From: WHSM01 sp050701635
Lineage (GTDB): Bacteria > Actinomycetota > Actinomycetes > Mycobacteriales > Micromonosporaceae
Direction: 5' to 3'
Length of the DNA: 24,270 bases
NCBI GenBank assembly: GCA_050701635.1
Contig: JBOGDF010000034.1
Span: 1-24,270 of the forward strand
In this document: in pieces, positions 1 through 8,470 of the stretch
Layout of the letters: every line of letters starts with the position of its first letter
Position numbering within the stretch: position 1 is the first letter of the stretch
Notes under the pieces: model-generated
What the model was told of the DNA's origin: nothing
The model's input: the letters and a program-made list of their open reading frames with translations, nothing else
The model's database searches: none
Program-made: the position numbers and the translations under genes

Positions 1-1
1 G

Positions 2-76
2 CGCGCCGCACTCGAAGCCGAGATCGCCGAAAACGTCACTGCCGCATGCGATGATCACAACGTGACCGCAGCCTGA
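2..76 (+). CDS. C-terminal end of an unidentified protein (partial)
   Basis: The open frame enters from the left edge and ends at TGA 74-76, giving 24 residues rich in Ala and Glu (…ALEAEIAENV…) that look helical. No family can be named from so short a tail. The codons are GC-rich in the third position, as in the neighbouring genes, which supports real coding. The next gene lies on the opposite strand, so this gene and the peptidase at 180-1289 converge. Confidence 0.45.
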   Translation, partial: RAALEAEIAENVTAACDDHNVTAA

Positions 77-131
77 TGATCACACTCGGGCCGCCACCGA
101 AGTTCCACGGGACTCGGGACATCCTCCCCTC

Positions 132-158
132 GCCTGGCCCGGCATTGGTACGCCAGGC
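132..158. terminator. Weak hairpin between converging genes
   Basis: GCCTGGC (132-138) pairs with GCCAGGC (152-158) across a 13-nt loop. It lies between the partial gene ending at 76 and the peptidase gene ending at 180, where a terminator is expected. No T-run follows on either strand, so this is only a candidate. Confidence 0.3.
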
Positions 159-179
159 CGGCCGGGTCTTCACCTCCCG

Positions 180-1289
180 TCAGGGCGTCGCGAATGCTTC
201 GGCGTGCCCGCGTACCACCCCTCCGTTGAGCGTCGAGAAGTTCAGCGACGCCAGGTCGACGACGTTGACCATCAGGGTGCACGGGGAGGTCTCGCCGGGT
301 TCGTCAGGACCCAGGTTGCCCTCCACACAGTTGGCATAGTGGTGGTGGCCGCCCATCAGGTGCCCGATCTCGTGGGCTGCGACCTTGGCGGCGACGTTGT
401 GGTCGAAGGGTGTGTCGGTGTCGGTGATGTTCTCTCCGACCGCGAAAGCCCGGTCCGGGAACTGTACGCCGCCGATGCAGTCCGCCAGCCCGGCGACCGC
501 CGTGTTCCCGCCAGCCTGGATGTTCTTGCTGGTCAGCACGTACACCACGTCGGAGCCCGTGGGCCGGGTCCCGCCGAAGTAGGCCTTGGCCTGGTTGATC
601 AACCCCTGAGCATCGTCGCCCGCGAAGCTCACCGAGACGAATCGCACGCTCCGCAGGGTGATCCCCAGCGGCTGGTACGACACCGGTGAAGTCCCGAACA
701 CCTCGGCGCCGCGGGCGCTGCTCACCACCCCGTCGAGCAGTACGGTGGCCGCCAGGTCGATCGTCGGTGCGGTAGCGAAACTCGGCGGCACCGCCGGCGT
801 GGCTTCCAGGCAGTCCTGCTCGACATCGATCGGGTTCCTTCCGGCCCTGACCACCGAGGCCAGCCCGTCGTACGCCGCGCCCGGGCTGACCAGGAACGGC
901 TGTACCCGTACCTCATACCTACCTGCCGGCTGGCCGTCGATGAAGACCTGCTCGCTGCCGCTCTCCGTCGCCGAGTCCGCGATCTGGTTCCCACTGGGAT
1001 CGAAGACGAACAGATCCCAGTCATCGTCCGGGTTCTGGCCTGAGATCGCGATCAGCACGTCCTGGTTGGCCCGCACATCGATGGTCACGAAGAAGTGATC
1101 GCAGGTCGGGTCAGCGGGTCCGGCACAGATCGCGGGGTTGGAGACGGTGGCGGAGCCTGTCCAGGTCACCGTCTTGGACTTCCCGCCTAGTGAGCCTTCC
1201 GACGGTGTTGCCGCGTCGGCGGGAGCGACAGCGGACAAACCGAGTATCAGGGTCGCCACTGAAGAGACGACCAGCAAGGCACGCGACAT
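180..1289 (-). CDS. Secreted zinc metallopeptidase (metzincin)
   Basis: This 369-residue protein is predicted to be exported and to cleave proteins outside the cell. Residues 1-27 form a signal peptide with an Ala-rich end (APADAA). Residues about 60-145 resemble a pre-peptidase/CUB-like beta domain (DDDWDLFVFDPSG). The catalytic region has HEIGHLMGGHH at 306-316, fitting HExxHxxGxxH with ligands H306, H310 and H316 and catalytic E307. A likely Met-turn (CTLM, M340) follows 24 residues later. Together these place it in the metzincin clan, near the reprolysin-like bacterial peptidases; the exact MEROPS family cannot be set by eye. Paired Cys residues suit an extracellular fold. The ATG at 1289 has AGGAGG five bases upstream. 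It is transcribed alone. Confidence 0.85.
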   Translation of the reverse strand: MSRALLVVSSVATLILGLSAVAPADAATPSEGSLGGKSKTVTWTGSATVSNPAICAGPADPTCDHFFVTIDVRANQDVLIAISGQNPDDDWDLFVFDPSGNQIADSATESGSEQVFIDGQPAGRYEVRVQPFLVSPGAAYDGLASVVRAGRNPIDVEQDCLEATPAVPPSFATAPTIDLAATVLLDGVVSSARGAEVFGTSPVSYQPLGITLRSVRFVSVSFAGDDAQGLINQAKAYFGGTRPTGSDVVYVLTSKNIQAGGNTAVAGLADCIGGVQFPDRAFAVGENITDTDTPFDHNVAAKVAAHEIGHLMGGHHHYANCVEGNLGPDEPGETSPCTLMVNVVDLASLNFSTLNGGVVRGHAEAFATP

Positions 1290-1530
1290 TGCGGCCTCCT
1301 ACGTGCTCGAGCCCCGTACAACGTCGACACCGCCAGCATGGCACCGAGAGCACCGAACGTGAATCCCCCCAACCGGTATCCCGTCGAGTGCCGATCACTG
1401 CGCTCGGCTACCAGTGGATGCGCGGTTCGGACCGCGGCTGGCCGATACTGGATCCGACCCCTCGCCATCCGCCGCCGCTGGCGCACGCTGTGATCAGTAC
1501 GCGCCACTGCCGGACCGTGACCCACAGAAG

Positions 1531-1665
1531 GGCCGAGTGATGAGTGTCTTCGCGGTGCTGCTGAAGAACCAGCCGTGAGAGCTGGCACGCCTCAACAGCG
1601 CCCTCGGCATGCTCACCCCGATTGAGTATGAAACGCTGCACCACACCATTCGGCCCGTCGCCTAA
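1531..1665 (+). pseudogene. Remnant of an IS3-family transposase C-terminus
   Basis: One reading frame gives SVFAVLLKNQP, a stop (TGA 1576-1578), then RLNSALGMLTPIEYE… and a final stop at 1663-1665. IS3-family transposases end with an 'SFFA.LK.E' segment and later 'RHSALG.L.P.EYE'. Here both pieces are present in the same frame but the roughly 30 residues normally between them are missing and a stop intervenes, so the copy is decayed. An 11-mer, AACACGGGGCA, occurs twice just downstream (1689-1699 and 1714-1724) and may belong to the old element end. No intact transposase, left end or target duplication is visible. Confidence 0.5.
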
Positions 1666-2283
1666 ACTCCAGCGACTCGACTCCGCGAAACACGGGGCAC
1701 ATCAAGTCAACTGAACACGGGGCAGTCCCCATAGTCCTGTAGAAGACCCCGACGCATGAACGCGATCGTCGCATCGCGAGACGATCGGTTCCACGTGACT
1801 CTGCGCGCTGTCGCTGGCGGCTATCGAGGCAGCGCCCCTGGGATTCGGCTGCGATTCTGACGCACGGTTGCCGACATGCGCATGCGTCAAACGCCGGTCC
1901 AGATCCACTCCGTCGTGGCGTCCGGTCGATGTCACTATCGCGGGTGACTTCAACCAGGACGCGGGGAGCGTCAACGTGCTGTACGACAGGATGGCCGGGT
2001 CGAGCTGTGCCCTCGGGCGACGGTGTTCCGCTCCGGTGATCCCGGTGGACTGCGGCTGGGTTCTCAGCAACGCGTCTACTGAGGGCGCGCAGGGTACGGG
2101 CACCATCGAGGCGTACGACGAGTTCGGCCGGGCCGTCTACTGACAATCGGCACAGCGTGGACCACGCGGCCGATCGGCGGACGACGGCTCCACCGGTCGG
2201 TCAGGTCCTCGGCAATCGGAACCTGCCATCGACACTGGTGACCTACCGTAAAGCCCTCCGCGAGGACGGCCGAGGTGGTCATG
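1666..2283. other. Intergenic stretch with possible decayed coding sequence
   Basis: This stretch follows the transposase remnant and precedes the large peptidase gene. The best open frame is plus 1868-2143 (91 residues from a TTG). Its middle reads VTIAGDFNQD…SVNVLYDR and its end reads GTIEAYDEFGRAVY, which recalls beta-rich secreted domains (FG-GAP-like). It has no ribosome site and no clear start, so I do not call it a gene. The minus-strand frames here look like shadows. The promoter of the downstream peptidase must lie in this region but no clear -35/-10 pair stands out. Confidence 0.35.
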
Positions 2284-5200
2284 ATGCGCGGGAATTCGGC
2301 ACGGACACCGAGGGGTCTGCCAGCGTTGCTGTCAGCCCTGGTGCTGGTCTGCGGGTTGGCTGTGGCGGCGCCCGGGTATGCCTCGCCTGAGAGGGCCGAG
2401 ACCACGGACGGTTGGCGCGCGTTGACCGTGAAGCGTTCCCTGCTCGGGACCCATTCGTGGTACCAGCAGACGCATCGCGGTCTCGACGTGCTCGGGGGCG
2501 TACGGGCGCTGCACTCGTACCACGACGGGGCACGTACGGTGACCGACGAGCGCAAGCCGATCATCGGCGCGCCACCTGTGATCCCGACCGTCGCCCGGGC
2601 ACGAGCGCTGTCAGCGGGAGGACCGCACGCGCAGCTGGCCGACCTGGCGATCCTCCCCGGTACGCCAGCCCGCCTGGTCTGGGCGGTGGATTCGCGGCCC
2701 CGTACCGGCGCCACACGCACCCTGGTCGACGCGCACACCGGCGCGGTGATCTCGGTCGAGTCACTGGCTCGTCACGTCGACGGGGAGGGCCGGGTGTTCG
2801 ACCCGAACCCGGTGGTCACGCTGCGGGATCCGTCGCTGCGCGACCAGGACGACGCGGACTACCCGGAGCTCGCGCCGGCGTACCGCACGGTGCCGCTGCG
2901 CCACCTCGACGGCTCCGGATTCCTGCGCGGTAGGTACGCCGAGGTGCTGGCGCCGGACGAGGCGGCGTACGCACCGGACAACGTGTTCGACTACCCGCGG
3001 TCCTCGACGTTCTTCTCGCAGACGATGGCGTACTACCACCTGACGAAAGCCCAGGAGTACATCGCGTCGCTGGGATTCACCGACGTCAACCACGAGCCGC
3101 AGCTGATCGTGCCGGACGGCCTGGAGGAGGATTCCTCCTTCTACCAGCCCGGCTCCGGCACCGATCCGGACCTGATCGTGACCGGCACCGGCGGGGTTGA
3201 CGACGCCGAGGACGCCGACGTGATGTGGCACGAGTACGGGCACGCGATCCAGGACGACCAGGTGCCGGGGTGGGGGACCTCGGAGGACGCCCGCGCGATC
3301 GGCGAAGGGTTCGGCGACTACTGGGGGGTGACCATGTCGCAGCCGGTCAATGACGGCTACGACGTGCCCTGCATGGCCGACTGGGACGCGGCGGGCTTCG
3401 GCTGCCTGCGCCGCGTCGACACCGACCTGACGGTCGCCGACCGTACCTTCCGGGAACACGACGACGGCCGGATCTGGTCGCGCGCACTGTGGGACATCAA
3501 CCAGGCGCTGGGCCGAGATGTCGCCAACCTGATCATCCTCGAGGCGCAGTTCGGCTACTCCCCGGCCACCACCTTCGACGCGGCCGCCCGGGTCACGGTC
3601 GACACAGCGCTGCAGCTGCTCGGCGGCCGGGCGGCGCGGATCGCGTACCAGGCGTTCCGGGCACGGGGGATGCTCGCGTCCCTCCCGGACACCGCGGGCA
3701 GCCCGGGCGCCCCGCCGTCCTCGCCCGGGCTCCACCCGATCGCCCGGCTCAACGACCCGGCCCCGGGCGGCGGCTTCCACGTCACCGACTTCGAGCCGTA
3801 CGACCTCAACGACCATGGCCAGGCACTGTTCGGCTCGGACGTGACCACCGGCGGTGAGGCGCTCCTGCTCGGCGGCAGCGGCGACCTGGTCGAGATGGCA
3901 CGCGCGTTCCGACCCGCGCCCGGCGGCGGTGTGTACGGCTTCGGGGTATTCCCGGGGACCACCACGCTCAACGCCTCGGGTGAGGCGGCGTACGCGTTCG
4001 TCGGGGAGCCGTTGCTGCTACCGAACGGGCGCAACGCTCGGGTCTACCGGTGGCAGCGCGGCACGGCGACCGCCGTCCTCGTGCCGGACGTCACCCCGGC
4101 GCCGACCGGCGGCAGCTTCGCCGGGGTGGCCGGCGCGCCGTCGATCAACGACCGCGGCACCGTCGCGTTCGCCGGGATGATCCCCACCGAACACGGCATC
4201 GAAGGCGACCTCGGCGTCGGCGTGTTCACCGCCGCCGCGTCGGGCACCATCGGCGCCGTGGTGGTCCCCGGGGATCCGGCGCCCGGTGGTGGCCGGTTCG
4301 ACTTCGCCGACCAGCCCACCGTCAACGCCTCCGGCGACCTCGCGTTCGGCGGCCACGTCGCCGGAACCCCGTGCACCCTCTCCGTCCCCCAGGACATCGT
4401 CATCGGCTGCGCCCGCGACCTCTACCTGCGGCCCGCCGCATCCGGCCAGGTACGGCGGGTGGTGGCGCTCGGCGACGCGGCACCCGGTGGCGGCGTGTTC
4501 CGCAGCGTGCTGTTCCCGGTGATCAACGGTGCCGGGGACGTACTGTTCCGCGCGGTTCTCGAAACCGACGGGGGGCTGGAACGCGGACTCTTCCTGGCCC
4601 GCGGCGCCGAACTCGTCGCGGTGGCTCGGATCGGGCAGCCGGCGCCCGGCGGCGGGCGGTTGCTGCAGCTCGCGTCGCAGCCCGGCAACTGGGACCTCAA
4701 CGACCGCGGCGACGCGACGTTCTCCGCGACCCTGGACACCGCCGACAACCCCGAAGGACTACCGGACCAGGGGCTCTACCGGTGGACCGACGGCCAGCTG
4801 TCCCTGGTCGTGCGATCGGGTACACCGCTGGCCGGCGGCGCCGAGATCGTCGTACTGCAGCCACCGGAGTTCATCGGCAGCCTGTCACCGTTCAGCGGGG
4901 CGCTGATCAACAACGCGCGCCAGGTGCTGTTCGCGGCACTGGTACGGGTCGGCGACTTCTACGACACGGTGCTCTACATCGCCACCGGCGACGACCTGAC
5001 CCGGACCCGCGCGGTCTCCTCCGTCGGCGACTTCGTGTGGAACGACCTCGATCGCGACGGCATCCAGGATCCGGGCGAGCCGGGGGTACCCGACGCACGG
5101 GTGGAGCTGCTCGCTCCCGGAGGCGGCCTACTGAGCGCCACGGTCACCGACCACGTCGGCCGGTACGGGTTCGGCGACCTACCGCCGGGCGACTACACCC

Positions 5201-5712
5201 TGCGGTTCCGGCCGCCCCGAGGCTTCACGCTGACCGCGCCGGACCGCGGTGCCGACGACGCCGACTCCGACGCCGACCCGGCGACCGGGCGGACCGGCAC
5301 GGTCACGCTGCTGCCACGGCAGGACGACATCACCGTTGACGCCGGCCTGCGGCGGGTTCCCCGCGCGTCGATCGGCGGATCGGTGTGGCTGGACTCGGAT
5401 GCCGACGGCGTACAGGACAAGGGCGAACCGACCGTAGGGGACGTGTCCGTGACACTGCTCGATGCCGACGGCAACGTGCTCGGCACCCAGCTCACCCACG
5501 CACAGTTCGGCTACATCTTCCCCCAGCTCCCGGCCGGCGACTACCGCATCCGGTTCACGACGCCGCAGGGTTACGCGTTCACGACACCGAACATCGGGAA
5601 CGACGACACGGTCGACTCCGACGCCGACCCCGTCACCGGGCTGACGCCAGTCATCACACTGCCCGACGGGCGGATCGACCTCTCGGTCGACGCCGGGCTG
5701 GTGCCCATCTGA
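2284..5712 (+). CDS. Secreted multidomain metallopeptidase with NxxGxxAF repeats and SdrD B-like domains
   Basis: The protein has 1142 residues. ATG 2284 is preferred because GAGGTGG lies five bases upstream; ATG 2281 and GTG 2275 are in frame. A signal peptide covers residues 1-35. Residues about 40-165 look like an FTP-type propeptide. The catalytic part has HEYGHAIQ (H316, E317, H320) and GEGFGDYW with E341 as likely third zinc ligand, the gluzincin arrangement of M4/M36 peptidases. From about residue 490 to 900 there are some seven NxxGxxAF-type repeats (LNDHGQALF, INDRGTVAF, VNASGDLAF, INGAGDVLF and others), with PAPGGG motifs between them. Two SdrD B-like domains end the chain, each with a DxDxDGxxD-like calcium loop (LDRDGIQD, SDADGVQD). 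No sorting signal or terminal membrane helix is seen, so release or non-covalent wall binding is likely. Confidence 0.85.
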   Translation: MRGNSARTPRGLPALLSALVLVCGLAVAAPGYASPERAETTDGWRALTVKRSLLGTHSWYQQTHRGLDVLGGVRALHSYHDGARTVTDERKPIIGAPPVIPTVARARALSAGGPHAQLADLAILPGTPARLVWAVDSRPRTGATRTLVDAHTGAVISVESLARHVDGEGRVFDPNPVVTLRDPSLRDQDDADYPELAPAYRTVPLRHLDGSGFLRGRYAEVLAPDEAAYAPDNVFDYPRSSTFFSQTMAYYHLTKAQEYIASLGFTDVNHEPQLIVPDGLEEDSSFYQPGSGTDPDLIVTGTGGVDDAEDADVMWHEYGHAIQDDQVPGWGTSEDARAIGEGFGDYWGVTMSQPVNDGYDVPCMADWDAAGFGCLRRVDTDLTVADRTFREHDDGRIWSRALWDINQALGRDVANLIILEAQFGYSPATTFDAAARVTVDTALQLLGGRAARIAYQAFRARGMLASLPDTAGSPGAPPSSPGLHPIARLNDPAPGGGFHVTDFEPYDLNDHGQALFGSDVTTGGEALLLGGSGDLVEMARAFRPAPGGGVYGFGVFPGTTTLNASGEAAYAFVGEPLLLPNGRNARVYRWQRGTATAVLVPDVTPAPTGGSFAGVAGAPSINDRGTVAFAGMIPTEHGIEGDLGVGVFTAAASGTIGAVVVPGDPAPGGGRFDFADQPTVNASGDLAFGGHVAGTPCTLSVPQDIVIGCARDLYLRPAASGQVRRVVALGDAAPGGGVFRSVLFPVINGAGDVLFRAVLETDGGLERGLFLARGAELVAVARIGQPAPGGGRLLQLASQPGNWDLNDRGDATFSATLDTADNPEGLPDQGLYRWTDGQLSLVVRSGTPLAGGAEIVVLQPPEFIGSLSPFSGALINNARQVLFAALVRVGDFYDTVLYIATGDDLTRTRAVSSVGDFVWNDLDRDGIQDPGEPGVPDARVELLAPGGGLLSATVTDHVGRYGFGDLPPGDYTLRFRPPRGFTLTAPDRGADDADSDADPATGRTGTVTLLPRQDDITVDAGLRRVPRASIGGSVWLDSDADGVQDKGEPTVGDVSVTLLDADGNVLGTQLTHAQFGYIFPQLPAGDYRIRFTTPQGYAFTTPNIGNDDTVDSDADPVTGLTPVITLPDGRIDLSVDAGLVPI

Positions 5713-5850
5713 GCCCAGATCAGGCCGGCAGGGCGCAGTACTCCGGTCGCCCCGCGGGCAGTTGGCGCCGCCGCTGCCGAGCGCGCCGCCCACCGGCGGC
5801 TGCGCGAGGTCAAGGCCTGCTACGACCCGCGCGCCGGCTAACGCTCCGTT

Positions 5851-5883
5851 GGGAGCGCCGACCCGGATGTGGTCGGCGCTCCC
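5851..5883. terminator. Strong bidirectional hairpin terminator
   Basis: GGGAGCGCCGACC (5851-5863) and GGTCGGCGCTCCC (5871-5883) form a perfect 13-bp stem around the 7-nt loop CGGATGT. It lies between the peptidase gene ending at 5712 and the minus-strand gene ending at 5899, so it can serve both. There is no long T-run, which is common for actinobacterial terminators. Confidence 0.8.
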
Positions 5884-5898
5884 GTTCGGATGAGGCGG

Positions 5899-7593
5899 TT
5901 ACGGCACCACCGTTTCGTAGAGGCCACGGCCGAAGGTGGCGGCTACGAGACGGTGGTGACCGGCGTCGTACTCGATGTCGTCAACCGGCACCAGTGGCAG
6001 GCCCCGGCCGAGCCGCTGCCATCGCGCGCCGCCGAGCCAGCTCACCATCACGCCCTGGTCGGTGGCGACGTAGAGGGTACGGCCGCGACTGATGATCACA
6101 TCGTTGACCGGCGCGTCCGGCAGGTTGCCGGACAGGTTGGTCCAGTGGCGCCCGCTGTCGGTGCTGGCGAGCAGGTGGGGCACCGAGTCGCCGGCGCGGT
6201 AGCCGGAGAACGTCACGTACACCCGCTGGCCCTCGACGGCGATCCGGGTGACCCAGGGCCGGTCCTCCAGCAGCCTGGTCCAGGTCGCGCCGAGGTCGCG
6301 GGTGACCCAGACGCGGCCGTCGTCCGTACCCACAAAGATGGTTTTGCCGTCGCCGGCCGGGGCGATGGTGGTGATGGTGCCGAAGTTGCGGTAGACCGGG
6401 TCGCGGCCCGGTCCGCCGGTGAGGTCGGCGCTGATCGCGGTCCAGCTGCGGCCGCCGTCGGTGGAGCGGTTGAGCACCTCCGAGCCGTAGTACATGACGG
6501 CCGGGTCGGCCGGATCGAACACCACCGGCGTGAACCAGTTTCGACGCGTGTACGTCACCTTGTTGCCGAAGTACGTGAGAGTGTCGCCGCCATCGGCGGA
6601 CCAGAAGCAGTTGCCGTACTGGTAGCAGGCGTAGACGGTGTCCGGGTCAGTCGGGTGGATCAGGTTCTCCTCACCGTCACCGCCGAGGTACTCGTTGAAC
6701 CGGTCCCCGCCCCAGGAGCGGAGCGACCCGTTGTCCTGGGTGCCGCCGGACATCCGGGTGACGTCCGCCGGGGTGATCGCGGCGCTGTAGAACTGCGTGT
6801 ACGGCTCGTACTGCGCCTTGGTCCAGCCACCGTCGCCGCCGCCATCGGAGCGGTAGACGCCGCCGTCGTTGCCGAGGTAGACCCGGGACGGGTACCGCGG
6901 ATCCCACACCATGGCGTGCTGGTCGACGTGGATCGAGCTGTCGTCCGCGGTCCAGGTCCCACCGCCGTCCTTGGTGGTCATCAACGGCACCCCCGCGACG
7001 TGTACGTGCAGCGGATCGTTGGGATCCACCCAGACCTTGCCGAACCACCACCCGAACGTCGACTGCGACCGGGTGAGCTGCTCGTTGGCGGGAGCCTTGG
7101 TCCACGTCGTACCGCCGTCCGTAGACAGGTAGAAGGCGTCGAACGGCCCGTCGGTACGATTCACGATCGCGTACTGCCGCTGTGGGTCGCTCGGAGCAAC
7201 GGCGAAGCCGATCCGCCCGACGCCCTGCCCAGGCTCCGGGAGCCCGCCGCCGACCCGATGCCAGGTATCGCCACCATCGGTGGAGCGGTACACACCGGAG
7301 CCGATCCCGCCGTACGTGCGCAGGTCGGGCTCGCGCCGGTGGTCCCACATCACCGCGTAGATCGCGTCCCCGGCGAGGAACACCTCAGTGGCGCCGGTGA
7401 ACCCGGTGGCTCCATTGAGGACACGCTGCCAGGTAGCGCCGGCATCGAGCGACCGGTACACGCCGCGGTCGCCACCCGGGTTGTAGAGCGAGCCCGCGGC
7501 GGCCACGAAGATCCGCCGGGGATCCGCGGGGTCGATGCTGATAGCGCCGATCGCGCCGGAGTCCCGCAGGTGAGCGGCGGTCTTCCGAATGCG
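5899..7593 (-). pseudogene. BNR/sialidase-repeat beta-propeller protein lacking its N-terminus
   Basis: The frame encodes a chain of BNR-type repeats with the S/T-x-D-x-G-x-x-W signature (RSTDGGDTW, LSTDGGTTW, RSTDGGRSW, STDSGRHW), ending ATFGRGLYETVVP. Such proteins are normally secreted propellers of the sortilin/VPS10-like glycosyl-hydrolase group. Homology-like sequence already starts at the upstream in-frame stop (TGA 7594-7596), at HLRDSGAIGAISIDP, with no signal peptide and no usable start. The first in-frame GTG (7506) falls inside a conserved strand (IFVAAAG) and has no ribosome site. I read it as 5'-truncated and probably not functional. The DoxX-HTH gene upstream ends in the same frame, suggesting a deletion joined the two. 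A short cytoplasmic protein from GTG 7506 (535 residues) remains possible. Confidence 0.65.
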
Positions 7594-7608
7594 TCATCGG
7601 TGCTGTGG

Positions 7609-8238
7609 TCAATCGCCGGCTTCGGCGGTGAGGCGGTCGCGGTCGAGGATGGTGATCCTGCCGCGGCCGAGGCGGAGCAGCCCCCGGTCGGCGAGTTCGT
7701 TGACGGTCTTGGTGGCGGTCTCCCGGGAGGTGCCGACCAGGGCGGCGAGCTGTTCATGGGTCAGCCGTACCTGGGTGGTGCGGGTCAAGGGATGTTGCTG
7801 GCCGGCGAGGGTGCGCAGGGTGGCGGCGATGCGTTGCGGCACGGACTTGAAGACGGTGTCGGCGCCGAACGTCCCGTAGAACACGAAGATCAGCAGCGCG
7901 GCGCCGGCCAGTCCGAGGTCCTTGGTGAACTGGGTCATCTCGTTCTGCCGCGCCATCGGGTCCGTCTCGGTCCAGAAGTTGTGGAAGATGAAGGCGGTCC
8001 CCAGCAGGAACACGAACAGCATCAGCGCCCCGAGGTCCGCCCACACTCCCAGCAGGACCATGAGCGAGCCGACGATGATCCACGCGCCGCTGAGCAGGAC
8101 CATCGGTCTCGCCGCGGGCAGCTTCTTGGATTCGGCGTAGCCGGCCATCGCAGTGGTCTGCATCAGATGGCCGAAGACACCGGCGCTGAGGAAGACGATC
8201 ACGTAGAGCAGTCGACCGAGCAGGGCGACGACATCCAT
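7609..8238 (-). CDS. DoxX-family membrane protein fused to a Crp/Fnr-type winged helix-turn-helix
   Basis: This 209-residue protein joins two unrelated parts. Residues 1-130 are a DoxX-like domain with four hydrophobic segments (about 4-24, 46-66, 70-87, 108-126). Residues 133-209 match the C-terminal DNA-binding domain of Crp/Fnr regulators: PQRIAATLRTLAG, then LTHEQLAALVGTSRETATK and ELADRGLLRLGRGRITILD, with SRETATKTV as recognition helix. The cyclic-nucleotide-binding domain that normally precedes this HTH is absent. The join lies near nucleotide 7845 and the frame is unbroken. GGGAGGT precedes ATG 8238. With both ends cytoplasmic, the HTH could act as a membrane-tethered regulator; equally it could be a chance deletion product, since the next gene downstream is truncated. 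DoxX proteins are linked loosely to redox and thiol functions. Confidence 0.75.
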   Translation of the reverse strand: MDVVALLGRLLYVIVFLSAGVFGHLMQTTAMAGYAESKKLPAARPMVLLSGAWIIVGSLMVLLGVWADLGALMLFVFLLGTAFIFHNFWTETDPMARQNEMTQFTKDLGLAGAALLIFVFYGTFGADTVFKSVPQRIAATLRTLAGQQHPLTRTTQVRLTHEQLAALVGTSRETATKTVNELADRGLLRLGRGRITILDRDRLTAEAGD

Positions 8239-8285
8239 GACGCACCTCCCGTACCGAGGGAAGCGAGGCGAGGCTCACGGAGCGG

Positions 8286-8330
8286 AGCCGGGCGTCGCGT
8301 GGATGGTTGAAATCCACACTACGCCGGGCT
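8286..8330. promoter_or_regulatory. 45-bp imperfect palindrome upstream of the DoxX-HTH gene
   Basis: Nested arms share one centre: AGCC/GGCT, GGCGT/ACGCC and GTGGAT/ATCCAC, around the 7-nt loop GGTTGAA. Sixteen of 19 positions pair. It sits 48-92 bp upstream of ATG 8238. It could be an operator, an RNA hairpin in the leader, or a small element end. Confidence 0.55.
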
Positions 8331-8413
8331 GTCCTTTTGTCCCGCTCGCGGTCCGCGTCGGACGCCGGTCGGCCCGGCCGGTCCAGGTAGGCCAGGTGGA
8401 TCCAGGACACGGG

Positions 8414-8436
8414 GCCCGCAACGAGTACGTGCGGGC
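8414..8436. terminator. Hairpin downstream of the two-component operon
   Basis: GCCCGCA (8414-8420) and TGCGGGC (8430-8436) form a 7-bp stem with a 9-nt loop, 35 nt past the stop codon of the minus-strand response regulator. No T-run is present. Confidence 0.4.
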
Positions 8437-8470
8437 TCGCCTGACAGTGCCTCCTCGGCGCCGGGCCGGC

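Noticed and set aside
5758..5841. Plus-strand frame ending LREVKACYDPRAG, reminiscent of the C-terminus of BBE-type FAD oxidases
   Set aside because: Only about ten residues match, there is no upstream coding sequence, and the piece stops short of the usual conserved end. A chance resemblance cannot be excluded.
5869..8310. 813-codon open frame on the plus strand
   Set aside because: It is antisense to the BNR and DoxX-HTH sequences, with composition of a GC-frame shadow (Val/Arg/Gly-rich, no domains).
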